64,000 bases of DNA from Nemophila menziesii. Taxonomy: Eukaryota > Streptophyta > Magnoliopsida > Boraginales > Hydrophyllaceae. A model generated the notes under the pieces. The model was given only the letters and a program-made list of their open reading frames with translations, did no database searches and was not told the DNA's origin. Below, in pieces: positions 11,645 to 22,875 of the stretch; position 1 is the first letter of the stretch, and every line of letters starts with the position of its first letter. The DNA lies in NCBI GenBank assembly GCA_029959085.1, contig JARWIR010000050.1, positions 4,030,001 through 4,094,000 of the forward strand, given 5' to 3'. A program made the position numbers and the translations under genes.

Positions 11645-14482
11645 CGTTCTCTACGAGATAGATTGTCTCCTCTCGTCCAAAGTCTTCACTGTCATGGTAT
11701 CTTTTTAAACGCTGGCCATTCACCATGAATGTCCTTTGCTCGGTTGGATGTTCAATTTCAATCGCTCCATGAGGTGTGACTTTCGTAACAATGTAAGGTC
11801 CTCCCAACGGGATTTAAGCTTTCCTGGGTAGTTCGAGAATCGAGAGTTATATAATAAAAACTTTTGTCCTCACTCGAAGTGCTTTGGACGGAGTCGTCTA
11901 TCGTGCCGTCTCTTTGTTTTCTCTTTGTAGAGACGTGAATTTTCATAGGCAAGATAGCGAAACTCCTCCAACTCGTTTAACTGCATCAACCTTTGTTTCC
12001 CAGCCAGTTCTAGATCTAAATTCAGAGTTTTAATAGCCCAGAAGGCTCGATCTTCAATCTCAATAGGTAGATGACATGCTTTGCCGTAGACCATGCGATA
12101 TGGAGATTCCCCAACTGGTGTTTTAAATGCTGTTCTGTAAGCCCAGAGAGCATCATCTAGATTTAACGACCAATCTTTCCTTGTTTTGTTCACGGTCTTC
12201 TCAAGAATAGATTTGATTTCTCGGTTAGAAACTTCATCTTGACCGTTAGTTTGTGGGTGATAACCGGTTGAAATGCGGTGTCTCACTCCAAACTTACGAA
12301 GGAGGTTTATCAATTGAGCATTGATGAAATGGGAACCTTTATCACTGATTAGAACACGTGGTGTACCATGTCTTGAAAAGATATTTGTCTTTAAGAATTT
12401 AATTACTGTTTGCGCATCGTTCTTTGGTGTTGCCACTACTTCTACCCATTTTGATACATAATCTACCGCAAGCAAAATATAAAGATTACCATGGGAAGTG
12501 ATGAAAGGTCCCATGAAATCTATTCCCCACACATCAAAGATTTCAACTTCTAGAATATTGTTAAGCGGCATCGCGTCCCTTTTTGATATATTACTAGTGA
12601 ACTATCATCTTTGACATGACTGGACAAAACGATGACAATCTCGGTGTAGGGTAGGCCAATAGAAACCAGATTGAAGAATTTTAGGTGCAGTTCTTTCGCC
12701 TTTAAAGTGACCTCCATATGGTGATCCATGACAGCTTGCTATAATCTTATCAACTTTGCCTTCATGGACACATCTTCTAACTACTTGTTCAATACAAATT
12801 TTCCAGAGGTATGGTTCATCCCAATAATATTGTTTAGCCTGGTGAGATAATCTTTGTCTTTTGTGTGGATGGATATCCTTGGGGAATACACCACTCACGA
12901 TGAGGTTGACTAGATCTGCATACCATGGCACAAACACATCTTTAATAGCATAAAGTTGTTCATCAGGGAATACCTCTTTAACCAATAATGGTTCCTTGCT
13001 CGCGTCAGATCCTTCGAGCCTTGATAAATGATCAGCAACTTGATTCTCGCATCCCTTTCGGTCTTGAATGTCTATGTCGAACTCTTGAAGCAACAATACC
13101 CATCTAATAAGATGCGGCTTAGCCTCCTTTTTCTCCATAAGGTATCTGATAGCTGAATGATCCGTGTATACAACAGTTTTCTTCCCAATCAGATAGGAAC
13201 GAAATTTATCAAAAGCATATACTACGGACAACATCTCTTTCTCCGTTACTATATAATTCATCTGGGCAGGCTTGAAGGTCATACTTGCATAATAAATCAT
13301 GTGGAAGAGCTTATCTTTCCTCTGCCCTAACACAACACCCATAGCATGATCACTAGCATCGCACATAAGTTCAAACGGAGCTTTCCAATCAGGAGGTATA
13401 ACAATAGGTGTGGAGATTAGCTTCTCCTTAATCGTTAAAAACGCTTGAAGTGATTCGTCGATAAAGTTAAAAGGCGTATCCTTTTCAAGCAAAGAACAAA
13501 GCAGTTTGGCGATCTTGGAGAAATATTTAATAAATCTTCGGTAAAATCCTGCGTGACCCAAGAAACTTCTCACTCCTTTTACAGACACGGGAGGTGGTAA
13601 TGTTTTGATAACTTCAATTTTAGCATGATCAACCTCCATCCCTGACTTCGAAACTTTATGTCCTAACACAATTCCTTCTTGAACCATGAAGTGATATTTT
13701 TCCCAGTTAAGCACAAGATCTTTTTCTTTACATCTCACAAAGACTTTCTCAAGATTATTCAAACAATCATCAAAACTATCTCCAAACACCTAAAAATCAT
13801 CCATAAAAACCTCCAAGTATTTATCAACCATGTCCCAAAATATAGCCATCATGCACCTCTGGAACGTGGCAAGTGCATTACATAAACCAAACGGCATCCT
13901 TCTATAAGCAAAAGTGCCAAACGGACACGTAAAAGTTGTTTTGTGTTGATCAAGGGGATCCACACAAATCTGATTATAACCCGAATATCCGTCAAGGAAA
14001 CAATAATACTCTCTCCCTGCGAGTTTGTCTAGCATTTGATCAATGAATGGTAGCGGGATGTGATCTTTCTTTGTAGCTTTGTTGAGTCTTTGGTAATCTA
14101 TGCATACTCGCCACCCCACAACTGTTCTTGATGGTATAGCTTCACCTCGATCATTAAGGATAGTAGTAATACCTCCGTTATTTGGAACACATTGCACTGG
14201 ACTAACCCAGTCACTGCTAGCAATCGGATAGATAATTCCTGCGTCTAACAACTTGATTACCTCCTTCCTTACCACTTCTTTCATAGCTGGCATGAGTCTT
14301 CTTTGCCCCTCTATAGACCGCCCACCTTCGTTCTCAAGAATGATTTTGTGTTTGCAAACGGAACGACTAATTCCCTTGATGTCAGAAATAGTCCATCCGA
14401 TTGCTTCTTTGTTAGCGCGAAGCACATGAAGCAGCTTCTCCGCTTGAAGACCTGAAAGGTTAGCATAAACAATAACAAGCAA
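11645..14482 (-). pseudogene. Element A pol: reverse transcriptase, RNase H, integrase
   Basis: One long frame holds RT (FLDGYSGYNQI, RMPFGLCNA, VFMDD), RNase H ([23 protein letters not shown]) and integrase (HHCC with [30 protein letters not shown], then YGKACHLP). It is broken in frame by TAG just after the catalytic FMDDF (13790-13792) and by two adjacent stops in the zinc region (about 12599-12604), where the second zinc-finger cysteine is lost. The integrase frame ends at TGA after KHFE (11870), shared with B; C-terminal sequence continues out of frame to about 11645. RT and RNase H would copy the element RNA and integrase would insert the DNA, but this copy cannot make the enzyme. Confidence 0.92.
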
Positions 14483-14843
14483 AGTTTTGTTCGTACCTAA
14501 ATATGCATAGCGTAGATGATTTGGAAGGGTTTTTTCTTCTAGAATAGGTGGACATATTATGGATGGTTGCTTTATTGGTTCTATGTCACCTGATTCTCGA
14601 AGTAGTTCTCGTATATTTGATCCTAATGCAGCAACTTTGTCAGGGGGAATCTCGTTTTCCTCTTGTGATATAAGTACTAAGGCCTCGTCAAGATCATTAT
14701 CTAAGGTAGCTTCATTGAAGTCTTCTTGTGTAATTTTTCCGATGACATCTATTTTGAAACATTCATGTTTCTAGCCTTAAACACATTGAATCGTACCTGT
14801 TCGTCTTGTACCCTCATGATCAACTAACCATTCTCAACATCTA
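14483..14843 (-). pseudogene. Element A protease-RT linker, degenerate
   Basis: Out-of-frame remnants correspond to the region that in element H reads through the [16 protein letters not shown] part and the PSHLRYAYLG block. Several frame changes occur, so no single ORF spans it. It belongs to the same gag-pro-pol gene. Confidence 0.6.
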
Positions 14844-16865
14844 TCAGTGTACCCCCGTGTCTAAGAATGGTCTATCCAAGATGATGGGGACATTCTTATC
14901 CACGTCGTAGTCAAGAATAATAAAATCACAAGGATAAATAAAAGTACCAGCTCTAACTAAAACATCTTCAATTTTACCTACTGGTCGGGAGAGGGAGCGG
15001 TCCGCCATTTGTAATACCACTGATGTGGGTACTACCTCTCCTATGTTAAGCTTCTCGAACAGGGATCGTGGCATGAGATTGATACTCGCGCCTAAATCAC
15101 ACAATGCTTTCCCAGTCCAACTGTCTCCAATGCCAATGGGAATAGTAAAACTTCCGGGATCTTCTAGCTTTGGTGGTAACTTGTTTTGACAAATAGCACT
15201 ACACTCCACAGGAAATCCAATTGTTTCCCCAGTTTCTATACTTCGTTTGTTAGAAAGAATGTCTTTCATAAATTTTAGATATTTCGGCATTCTTTTGAGA
15301 GCTTCCACAAACGGCATATCAATTTCTAACTTGCTCACCATGTCAACGAACTTCTTGAATTCCTGGTCATTGTCCTTTTTTCTGACACGTGAAGGGTATG
15401 GTGGTGGAGGGCGTGTATTAAGTTCCACTGAGCTTTTCTTCTTTTCAGGTGTTTTGGCTTGGACACCCTCTGGTTCAACTACCTCTTCTACCTTATCTTC
15501 TGTTGTTTCGTCTCCCCCCTTTTCTGGAATAGGGATTGGTTCTGGTTCTCTTCTAGGTGGAGGTAGTTGTTTTCCACTTTGCAATTCAACTACATGACAA
15601 ACATCATCTCGAGGAGAAATAGTATCACTTGGGAGTTTCCCTTTTGGCCTGTTTTGCAATGTACTCACCATATGTGATAGAGTATGCTCGAGTTTTTTGA
15701 TCACCTTTTGCTGGGCTTGAATTTTTTGTTGGATAATACTCATATTTTGTTCAATTTCTTGCATCAGTTTAGCCATACTCGAATTCAAGCTCAAGGATTG
15801 TTCTTTCCTTGCTTGTTGCATTGACTGTTTTGGTGGTTCTTGATAAGCTTTTTCAACAATGGGTTCTTTTTGATGTATAGGTTGTAGTGGATAGTATGAT
15901 TGAGGTTGGGGTTGACGATAAGTCTCTTGATGTCTGAACCAACTTCTCTATTGTGGAGGGTGTTGATAACTAGCGTAGCTTTCTTGAGGATTATCATAAC
16001 CATTAGAATAATAGTTATTTTGTTGAGATATAGAGGAAGCTAAGGCTGGATTATTCATACACCTTTCCCACATATGATTTCTTGATCCACAACCTGGACA
16101 CGAAGGTATAGTACGCACTAGATTCACGTGAGAAATTGTTCGAGCTTGTTCTTGTAGTTCTTCGAGTTGTCGGCTCAATTCCTTGAGCTTCAGAGACTCT
16201 GAAATGTATTCTTTTTCTTCTGGTTCCCTTGGCCAACTTCTCTCGTTCTCAAGAATTATCTCCATACAAAGTTCGGCTTCTTCAGGATCTAGCAACACAA
16301 AACCTTTGTGTCCTAAAGAATCTGCTCTTGCCCTTGACTTGTCATTGAGTCCTCCGTAGAACATGGTTAAAGAATATTCTGGCGATGATTTATGGTACGG
16401 ACATCTCGCCTTCTTTTCATTAAATCGTAACCATGCTTCACCCAAACTTTCTCCGTCTTCCTGCATAAACTGTTCAAGCTCCAACATATCTTTTAATCGT
16501 CTACTAACCAGATAGAATCGGTCTAGGAATCTTGCTTGAAGCTTATCCCAATCTGGAATGACATGAGGATATTGGGTATCGTACAAATTGCTTGCACCTC
16601 CGGTCAAGAAGAACTGGAACATCACGTAATACATCTACACCTTAGTAACTCCTCTTACGATATAAGCATCACAGATTTGCATGAATTTCTGAATATATTG
16701 GATCGGATCTTGTTGTGCAGAACCGCTAAATTGTCCATGATTTGCAAACTGCGCTAGCATCCCTGGATCTGGCCTAAATTTAGCGGCTTGGATTTCTGGA
16801 GTGCGAATTCCACGTGGTTGCACTCTAAACGTGACGGGTAATTCAAGTGTCCTTGAATTCTCCAT
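14844..16865 (-). pseudogene. Element A gag-protease
   Basis: One frame of 674 codons starts at the ATG at 16865, about 100 bp after the PBS. It holds the Gag capsid-like region (MQICDAY, FQFFLTGGA, LDRFY), a CX2CX4HX4C zinc knuckle (CPGCGSRNHMWERC), a Tyr/Gln/Pro-rich linker, a coiled-coil stretch, and an aspartic protease domain with CDLGASINLMP and the ILDRPFL block near its end. Two in-frame stops interrupt it (16635-16637 and 15948-15950), and it loses frame after the protease at 14844. Gag would form the particle and the protease would process the polyprotein. Confidence 0.9.
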
Positions 16866-16965
16866 CTGTAACTATCTATAAAACAAAAACTAAAAAGACA
16901 AAAGCGTAAAATAGAACTAACTGAAATAAAAGCACAAGATATATGCACAAAGACTAACGATGTAG

Positions 16966-16983
16966 TCCCCGTCAGCGGCGCCA
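16966..16983 (-). other. Primer binding site, element A
   Basis: It reads TGGCGCCGCTGACGGGGA on the minus strand, six bases inside the LTR3 border. It resembles the tRNA-Asp-type PBS known for Athila elements (from memory), with one difference from the E copy at 36514-36531. Confidence 0.85.
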
Positions 16984-16989
16984 AAAACT

Positions 16990-18501
16990 TGGTGTCGACT
17001 AGGGTGTGATAAAAATAGAATAGAAATAAGTGCAATTAATCACCCTAGTCTAGTACGGTTCTGCAAGTATACAGATCGTATGCAAGTTTTAATAAATAAG
17101 TAAGATTCGTTCCGCAGAGACTACGAAGGTTAGGGGAATCTTATGCAATAATCAAGTGCAAATACTAAAAGCTAGAACAAATAAAATGCAGAAAAGTAAA
17201 AGACAAATAGATTTTTATTTGTTCTTTTATTAACTAAATTAAACTAATAAATTAAAGACATGAATTTAAATGCAAGAGAAGAAGTTAGTATGAGAGTTTA
17301 GCTTGAGTAAATAGCATGTAATCCCCACTAGTTTTGCCGTTCTAAACATGTAAGAGTGAATTATGTAGTAATTCAATAATTGGTTCCAATTGCGCTAGGT
17401 AGTTTTAAATAGGGTTTACATCTGTCAATAAGGAGTCCTAAGCAAACTGTTCCTGCAATTGGTTAAATAGCAATACACTAAACCATGGTGATTATCCAGT
17501 TAGGTTGATTTGTGAGATCTAAACCGTACACTAGACGTTATGTGCTAAACTTGTAATTAAACACCGTTGTCAATGGTGACCTAACTACTATGATGGTAAT
17601 TCTATATGGTCGCGCTCCACAAGATCATAAAATATAAATCCAAACACATAAACAGAGAATAAAAATAATAATTTAATTTAAAACATAAAATTCCCAAATT
17701 AGATAAATGTCAACCAAAACTAGGGTTCATACATATATTCTAAAACTCAAGCTAATAGAAATTTAGTTCATACTAATGGAAGAAAAGAAAGAAATTACAA
17801 ATTCAAAGGTTGAAGATGACATTATTGATGAACAGCTCATTCCAGACTTCTTTTCTTGGGTTGTAAGCTTCCTCTTGCCTTAAAGTTTAACCAAGGATGA
17901 TTTTCTAATGTTAAGAGGCTGTATTTATAGTGTATAGGTTGACCTAATCGTTTTTCTTGAAGGAAAAGGTAAAGATTGGGCTCCTAGCCCAACTCAAATT
18001 CGTAGCCCAAAAACATGGAATCAGCCCTATTTTTGTTTTGGTCATAACAGCTTCAATAATTATCTGATTGACGCGTATGAGTAGTCGAAATTCATCGTCT
18101 AGGAAAGATATTTGACTTTGCTCTTGACCTTTCTTCCAAATTCCTCACCGATTTTGAGATATGATCTGATTTGTGTTCGTGGGTGCTGGAATTCAGATTT
18201 AAGGCAGATTTTCCTTTTCCATATTTTTAGCTTTTACTTCCTTAACTTCAATTCCCATGTTTATCTTCTCTCCTTTAGCTCTTGGAACCAACTTGGACTC
18301 TAATTATTTACCATATATCTCTAAAGCTTCACACTAAATAAATAATTAAACCCAACATGCTCTGAAAATAATAAATAATCAATTCAAGACCCAAAATAGG
18401 AAAGTGTACTACATCATGTGGAACTCGGCCTATAAACTAATAAATACGCCTAAAATGATATCTCGGAAATAGATTTTACTATCACAAATGAGGAGAAATC
18501 A
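16990..18501 (-). repeat. LTR3 (5' LTR of the composite)
   Basis: A TATAAATA box lies at 17922-17929 (minus). The outer end reads GAGAAATCA instead of GAGACATCA and is followed by CGACC, which matches TGACC beside LTR1. If the recombination model is right, this LTR is a hybrid of the 5' LTRs of B and A. Confidence 0.9.
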
Positions 18502-18572
18502 CGACCCGTATACTTGCGGTTAATAGGTACTCCTATTTAGTGTTGATATTTATCACAACCCAGGGCCCACCA
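18502..18572 (+). mobile_element. LTR K, right end
   Basis: This is the continuation of the split LTR. It has the 'acttgcggt' block that other LTRs here carry next to ttacttggaa, then runs to the terminal CCCACCA at 18566-18572. No primer binding site follows, so this is a solo LTR or a 3' LTR, not a 5' LTR. Confidence 0.7.
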
Positions 18573-19104
18573 CCAACTCGTGAACCTATTCAAAAATAAA
18601 AGGCATAAATGACTAGACATGGCATACAATGGCCGAACATAATATAAGAAGGTAAAAAAGAAAGGTTCAAGAATAGAAAAGTAAAGAGAGGGTAATATCC
18701 CCTTCATAAATCCCAGAGATAATCTTGATCTATCTTTGGACAATTGTAATTCTCGGGCTTAAGGCTTATTACACATTTTTATAAAAAATCGAGATCAATT
18801 AAACAGACAAAGCAGATGGATCACTGAGAAGCAACATCTTTGGCTACTTTTACGAGTTTTACCTCAACGATGGTAAAAAGGCTCCACGTTTTCCCCTTAC
18901 AAATCACATATGAATGTTGGGTAAGAAAAATAAATTGAATAAAAAAGAGGTAAAAATATCGATAGGTGCAGAGTGTCAAGGTTCATTGGTTGGGAGTATT
19001 CGGGAGTGATTCCATTGAGATAGGAAATGAATTAATTTCACTTAACTCAACAAAATTGGGGTATTCCCTTTGGATATATTCCATACATACTATGTTGTAG
19101 AATT

Positions 19105-19495
19105 GCTGCCTAGGCCCTGCCTAGGTGTCAACTCTCCCCTCAGCCGCCTACGTCTAGTAAAAATGCTAGACATTTTTACTTAGCGCCTTAGCCACCGTGG
19201 AAGAGGCGCCGATAATTGGCAAAAAATGTCTGCCTAGGCCTTTTATTTTTATTTTTTTTACTCTCTAAATTTTTGAACTGGTATTATAACTAAAATTTTA
19301 GTATTTTTATATTACTATAGTGTTGTTACATGAATTTTATAACTTAACTAGTTAAAATTATTATTACCACGTATATATTACTATATATACAAAATTGCAT
19401 AGAGGGATTCAAAACCGCCTAATCCCACCAAGCCCCGTGTAATCCCGTCAAGTCTAGGCGCTTGGGCTTGAGCAACCACTTAGGTCACAAAACCG
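19105..19495. repeat. Degenerate CCTAGGC-rich dispersed repeat
   Basis: Several short gcctaggc and ctaggcgc words lie near both ends (19105-19240 and 19410-19490), with an AT-rich centre. The look is that of a decayed non-autonomous DNA element or SINE-like repeat. I see no clean terminal inverted repeat or target duplication. Confidence 0.3.
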
Positions 19496-19600
19496 AGTTA
19501 TGCAATATAACATACATAATAGAAAGCATTTGTGCAAACCGTTCTTCCAAGTGTGGTCACACAAACCCTCCACATAGTCTTTAAAAACTGGCGAAGCCTT

Positions 19601-19807
19601 TTAATCTTCTACGACCTTCAACGCTGCTTTCGCTGTTTTGGCTAATCCTCGGGTTAGACTCTTAACCTTAACTCTGGTCTCCGCCAACTCTCTCCCCATG
19701 ATCTTCTTCGTCTCTGTTGTCTTCAAAATTCGATCTGGATCCCTTGATGTAATTGAGTCAGCCTTCGAAGTTTCTCTATGAGATCCACAGACTCGGTCTT
19801 TAAGCAA
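19601..19807 (-). CDS. Hypothetical short ORF, charged
   Basis: 68 codons, rich in Lys, Arg, Glu and Thr, with possible helical or coiled-coil character. There is no recognised motif. It could be part of a decayed mobile-element gene or chance; no start context or partner exon was identified. Confidence 0.2.
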   Translation of the reverse strand: MLKDRVCGSHRETSKADSITSRDPDRILKTTETKKIMGRELAETRVKVKSLTRGLAKTAKAALKVVED

Positions 19808-19982
19808 CTAACCTCCTCACTTAAGTTCATCCTTATCGCGAGTAATGTGTTCTAGGTTTTATCCCTCTTGGAACGAAGGCGCCTCCCATTGGGAGGATCA
19901 AGCAAACCCCTAATAAAATAATCTCGGACAATCCTTACTAGACAAATAAAGTCGTCTATTCGTTCCACGATCATCTACATCA

Positions 19983-20285
19983 TCATCTTTTCATTTTTGA
20001 TATGAGAGGAGGGTAATAGTGAAATTTGAACGATGGAAAGAGGAGGAGAATGAGGCAGATCTTAACTGTCACCAACTCTCTCAAGTCTGAGGGATCACAC
20101 TCTACCACATAATACTTCAAAACCAAATATTTGTATTCTTTCCTCCCTTGTGTACGCTGCTCCGATGAGCTATGCCCTTTCTTCATATTTTCTGCATTTG
20201 CTACAAGGAAGTGAGAGGGATGTGGCACGCTTCCTAAGTGACTATCTATATGAAAAGGATTCTTCGCCAACCAATTCATCGTCAC
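19983..20285 (-). CDS. Hypothetical ORF, not recognised
   Basis: About 100 codons. The first 70 residues look protein-like (WLAKNPFHIDSHLG, then EYKYLVLKYYVVECDPSDL) and the end is hydrophobic and low complexity, as if running into an intron or non-coding DNA. Function is unknown. It may be a decayed exon. Confidence 0.2.
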   Translation of the reverse strand: MTMNWLAKNPFHIDSHLGSVPHPSHFLVANAENMKKGHSSSEQRTQGRKEYKYLVLKYYVVECDPSDLRELVTVKICLILLLFPSFKFHYYPPLISKMKR

Positions 20286-20760
20286 TATGGGTAAGCATTT
20301 TCTTCAATTGTGAAATAATTAAGAAGATAAGTAAAAGAAAGATAGAAGAAGGTAAAATGCTCAAAAGCGTAACTGAAATAAGTACCTACATCATGAAAGG
20401 AACAACAAAGATATCCTCGAAAAAATGAGCTTCCAGAATGACACCGATAGTAATTACAACAAGTGTAACAGACAGTGAGGAAAAGGAACCTGTATATAGA
20501 CTGCGAAAACCTATTTAGTTCCCAAAGATAATAAAGGACAGGTTGTACGCCAAGGACCCATGTCGGATTACATGTGGAAAACAGTACGTACAACTATGAT
20601 TTGACACGTGTAGTTCAAAAGAGAAAAGACGTCACAAGACAGGTCGTTCTTTATTTTTATTTTTATTTTGGTCGGAATAAAAGAAAGATGGAAACACCTC
20701 TATCCTATCCCCAATCTTGACATCCCTGTTAATATATTTCCAATTTGACCATTTTAACCT

Positions 20761-20900
20761 CCGGCTCCGCACCTAGCTTTCTTAGCGAGACTGTCAGCCT
20801 GGCCATTCAGACGCCTCGGTATGATTCGAAACGAAATCGGGCCATAATCTTCCGCCATCTTCCTGATAAGTCGGATGGTCGGTAGGATCGTTCTTTAAGA
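20761..20900 (-). pseudogene. RNase H-like (LINE/RVT_3-type) C-terminal fragment
   Basis: One minus-strand frame reads FRIIPRRLNGQADSLAKKAR, which fits the end of plant RNase H-like domains of the RVT_3 type (usual pattern: Arg-x-x-Asn, then Ala-Asp-x-Leu-Ala-Lys). It has an amphipathic helix before it and stops on both sides. It is probably a LINE or host-gene relic. The evidence is a single motif. Confidence 0.4.
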
Positions 20901-21264
20901 ACCCAACAAATAATATACATGGATACTCATGCTTGTAAGAATTGGAGATGGATAGAAGCCGAATATCACTAGCTAAAATCTAATTCTGAATACGAGCTTG
21001 AACGATAGTATGATATACTACAAACAATCAATATACAAATTAACAAATAAATCTCTAGTCCCTAGAAACATACCTCATAATTAAATTCTATATACAAAGA
21101 AGAAGAATACAAGTTGAAGCCTTAAAAGGTTAAATGAGTAAAAAGAGATCGACCAAAGTACTTTAAAATCAATATCAAAGGCGGCGACCAAAGTAGACCC
21201 GAAGGTAAATTCATTACCGTTGTTACATTTCTAATTAACATAGATTGTTAAAGAAAATTATCGA

Positions 21265-22875
21265 AGTTTTGAATCCCTCAACTATAGTTGCAATTTACTT
21301 TGAAATTTTTTACTACACTTTTTAGGTAGACCAACCAATTTATTTTCAATGTACTTGCATTTGTTGGCTAACACCTTCTTCATAAATTTTAAATATTTCG
21401 ACTTCCACAAACAACAAGTTCATTCACAACTTTTTCACCATGTCCACAAACTTCTTGTACTCTTTGTCATTGTCCGAATTATGAACATGTGAAGGGAATG
21501 TGGAGGTTGTTTTTCATTAACGACTTCTTCTTTCTTCTTCTTTTGAGCTATCTGTATCTTTTAAATATTCTCTTTAACGATCACCGGCTCAATTACTTCT
21601 TCAACAATCCCTTCTATTTCTTCTCCTACCTCATTCGGCTTGTAGGTTGACTCTTTCTTTGTCATCAGTGGAAAGGATGGTGACAATTGCTCCCCACTTC
21701 TTAATGTAATCGCTTTACACTCTTCATTATTTTGCAGGTTCTCAGTATTGTTAGATAATTGACCCTGTGGCCTCATATTCAATTGATTAGCAAGTTGAGA
21801 TAATGATTTTCAAGCAATTTCAATGTCGTGGATTGCTCCCCCGTCCTTTCACCGTTGTGCTTCCATGACTCATGATTCGACTTCAAATGTTCTTGAGTCA
21901 TCATCATGAATAAATTTAATACTTGTTGCAACACATCAACTCTACCTTCTTGTGGATGTAATGGGAGTGATATTTGAGCACCACTTTCATGGTAAAATTC
22001 TTGTACATAACCTCGATCTCCTTGATATTGGATTAGAGGTTTAGCTTGGAAGTTATATCCTTGGGGACACGATTGATAATTGCCTTGATGTACATCCCCA
22101 TTTGGAATTGACCTCTAGAATCTGGATTGACTATAAATCGTTTGACCAAATATTTGACGACTCATAATTTGATTACCTCAATTAGATGCAAAGAACACAG
22201 ATTTGGGTAATTTTTGACATTCTTCCCAATCATGTTCATAAAATCTACAATCATCCATAAGATGCTTGAAAAACTTTTGCCTCTTGTTACTTATTCTTAT
22301 ATCCATCTTGTATAACCCACATCAATTGCTTCATTTGATCTTCTAATGTAGAGAATTTGGATTCTATTGTGGTCTCACCATTATCATGTGTAGTTCCATG
22401 TAGGGATTAGGCCAACTTCTCTCAGTGTCAATAATATATGTACACAATTGGCGGCTTGGAGAGGCTCAATCGATATAAAACTACCACCACTGTGATTATC
22501 AACTGTCAATCTTGAACTCGAATCAAGTTCCTTGTAAAACATAGATAGCTGCATCAAAGAAGATTACCCATGAAGAGGGCACCGTAGCAATTGTTGTTGG
22601 AATCGTGTCCATGTTTCCCCTAAACTTTCGCCAACTTCTTGTTTGAAATTTGCAAGCTCTACTTGATCTTTTATCCTCATGCTTATTGGATAGAAACAGT
22701 ACAAGAATCGTACTAGAAGTGCATCCTGATTTGTTATTGTCTCAGATGGTTTGAGATCTAGCCACTCGCTCGCGCCTCCGGTTAGAAAGAATTGGAACAT
22801 GAAACAATATATTTGATCCCTTGTAACGCCTTGGATGATGTAGGCGTCACAAATTTGCATGAAATTCTGAATAAC
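21265..22875 (-). pseudogene. Element D gag-protease remnant
   Basis: Minus-strand Gag pieces include MQICDAYIIQGVT, FQFFLTGGASEWLDL and GESLGETWTRFQ (22564-22875), a linker without a clear zinc knuckle (stop-ridden), and a piece with ITLRSGEQLSP (21561-21782). Near 21265-21480 are remnants matching the protease start of F at 34480-34700. Many stops and frameshifts occur. The N-terminal side is cut at 22875 by element C; gag resumes at 29344. No pol or 3' end is seen. Confidence 0.75.

Larger units (their letters stand above)
866..18501 (-). mobile_element. Composite Athila-type retrotransposon A/B with three LTRs
   Basis: Three LTRs of 1510-1513 bp lie at 866-2378, 7183-8692 and 16990-18501. 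Read on the minus strand the order is LTR3, PBS, gag-pro, pol, 3' region, LTR2 (element A), then an RNase H/integrase fragment, 3' region and LTR1 (remnant of element B). Outer flanks TGACC/CGACC show one original insertion event into LTR K. Element B pol stops exactly at the LTR2 border (7182/7183), which marks A as inserted within B. The 5' half of B is missing, most simply through recombination between the two 5' LTRs. This is an inference from structure. Confidence 0.85.
18573..21260. other. Intergenic DNA with degenerate repeats, no clear gene
   Basis: No LTR boundary, intact coding region or RNA gene is recognised. Weak content is listed separately: a CCTAGGC-rich repeat (about 19105-19495), a short Lys/Arg/Glu-rich ORF (19601-19807), an unassigned ORF (19983-20285) and an RNase H-like fragment (20761-20900). 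The minus-strand coding hints could be exons of one decayed gene or LINE, but I could not connect them. Confidence 0.5.

Noticed and set aside
20285..20593. ORF of 102 codons on the minus strand
   Set aside because: Cys/Tyr/Phe-rich low-complexity translation without motif, overlapping a plus-strand ORF.
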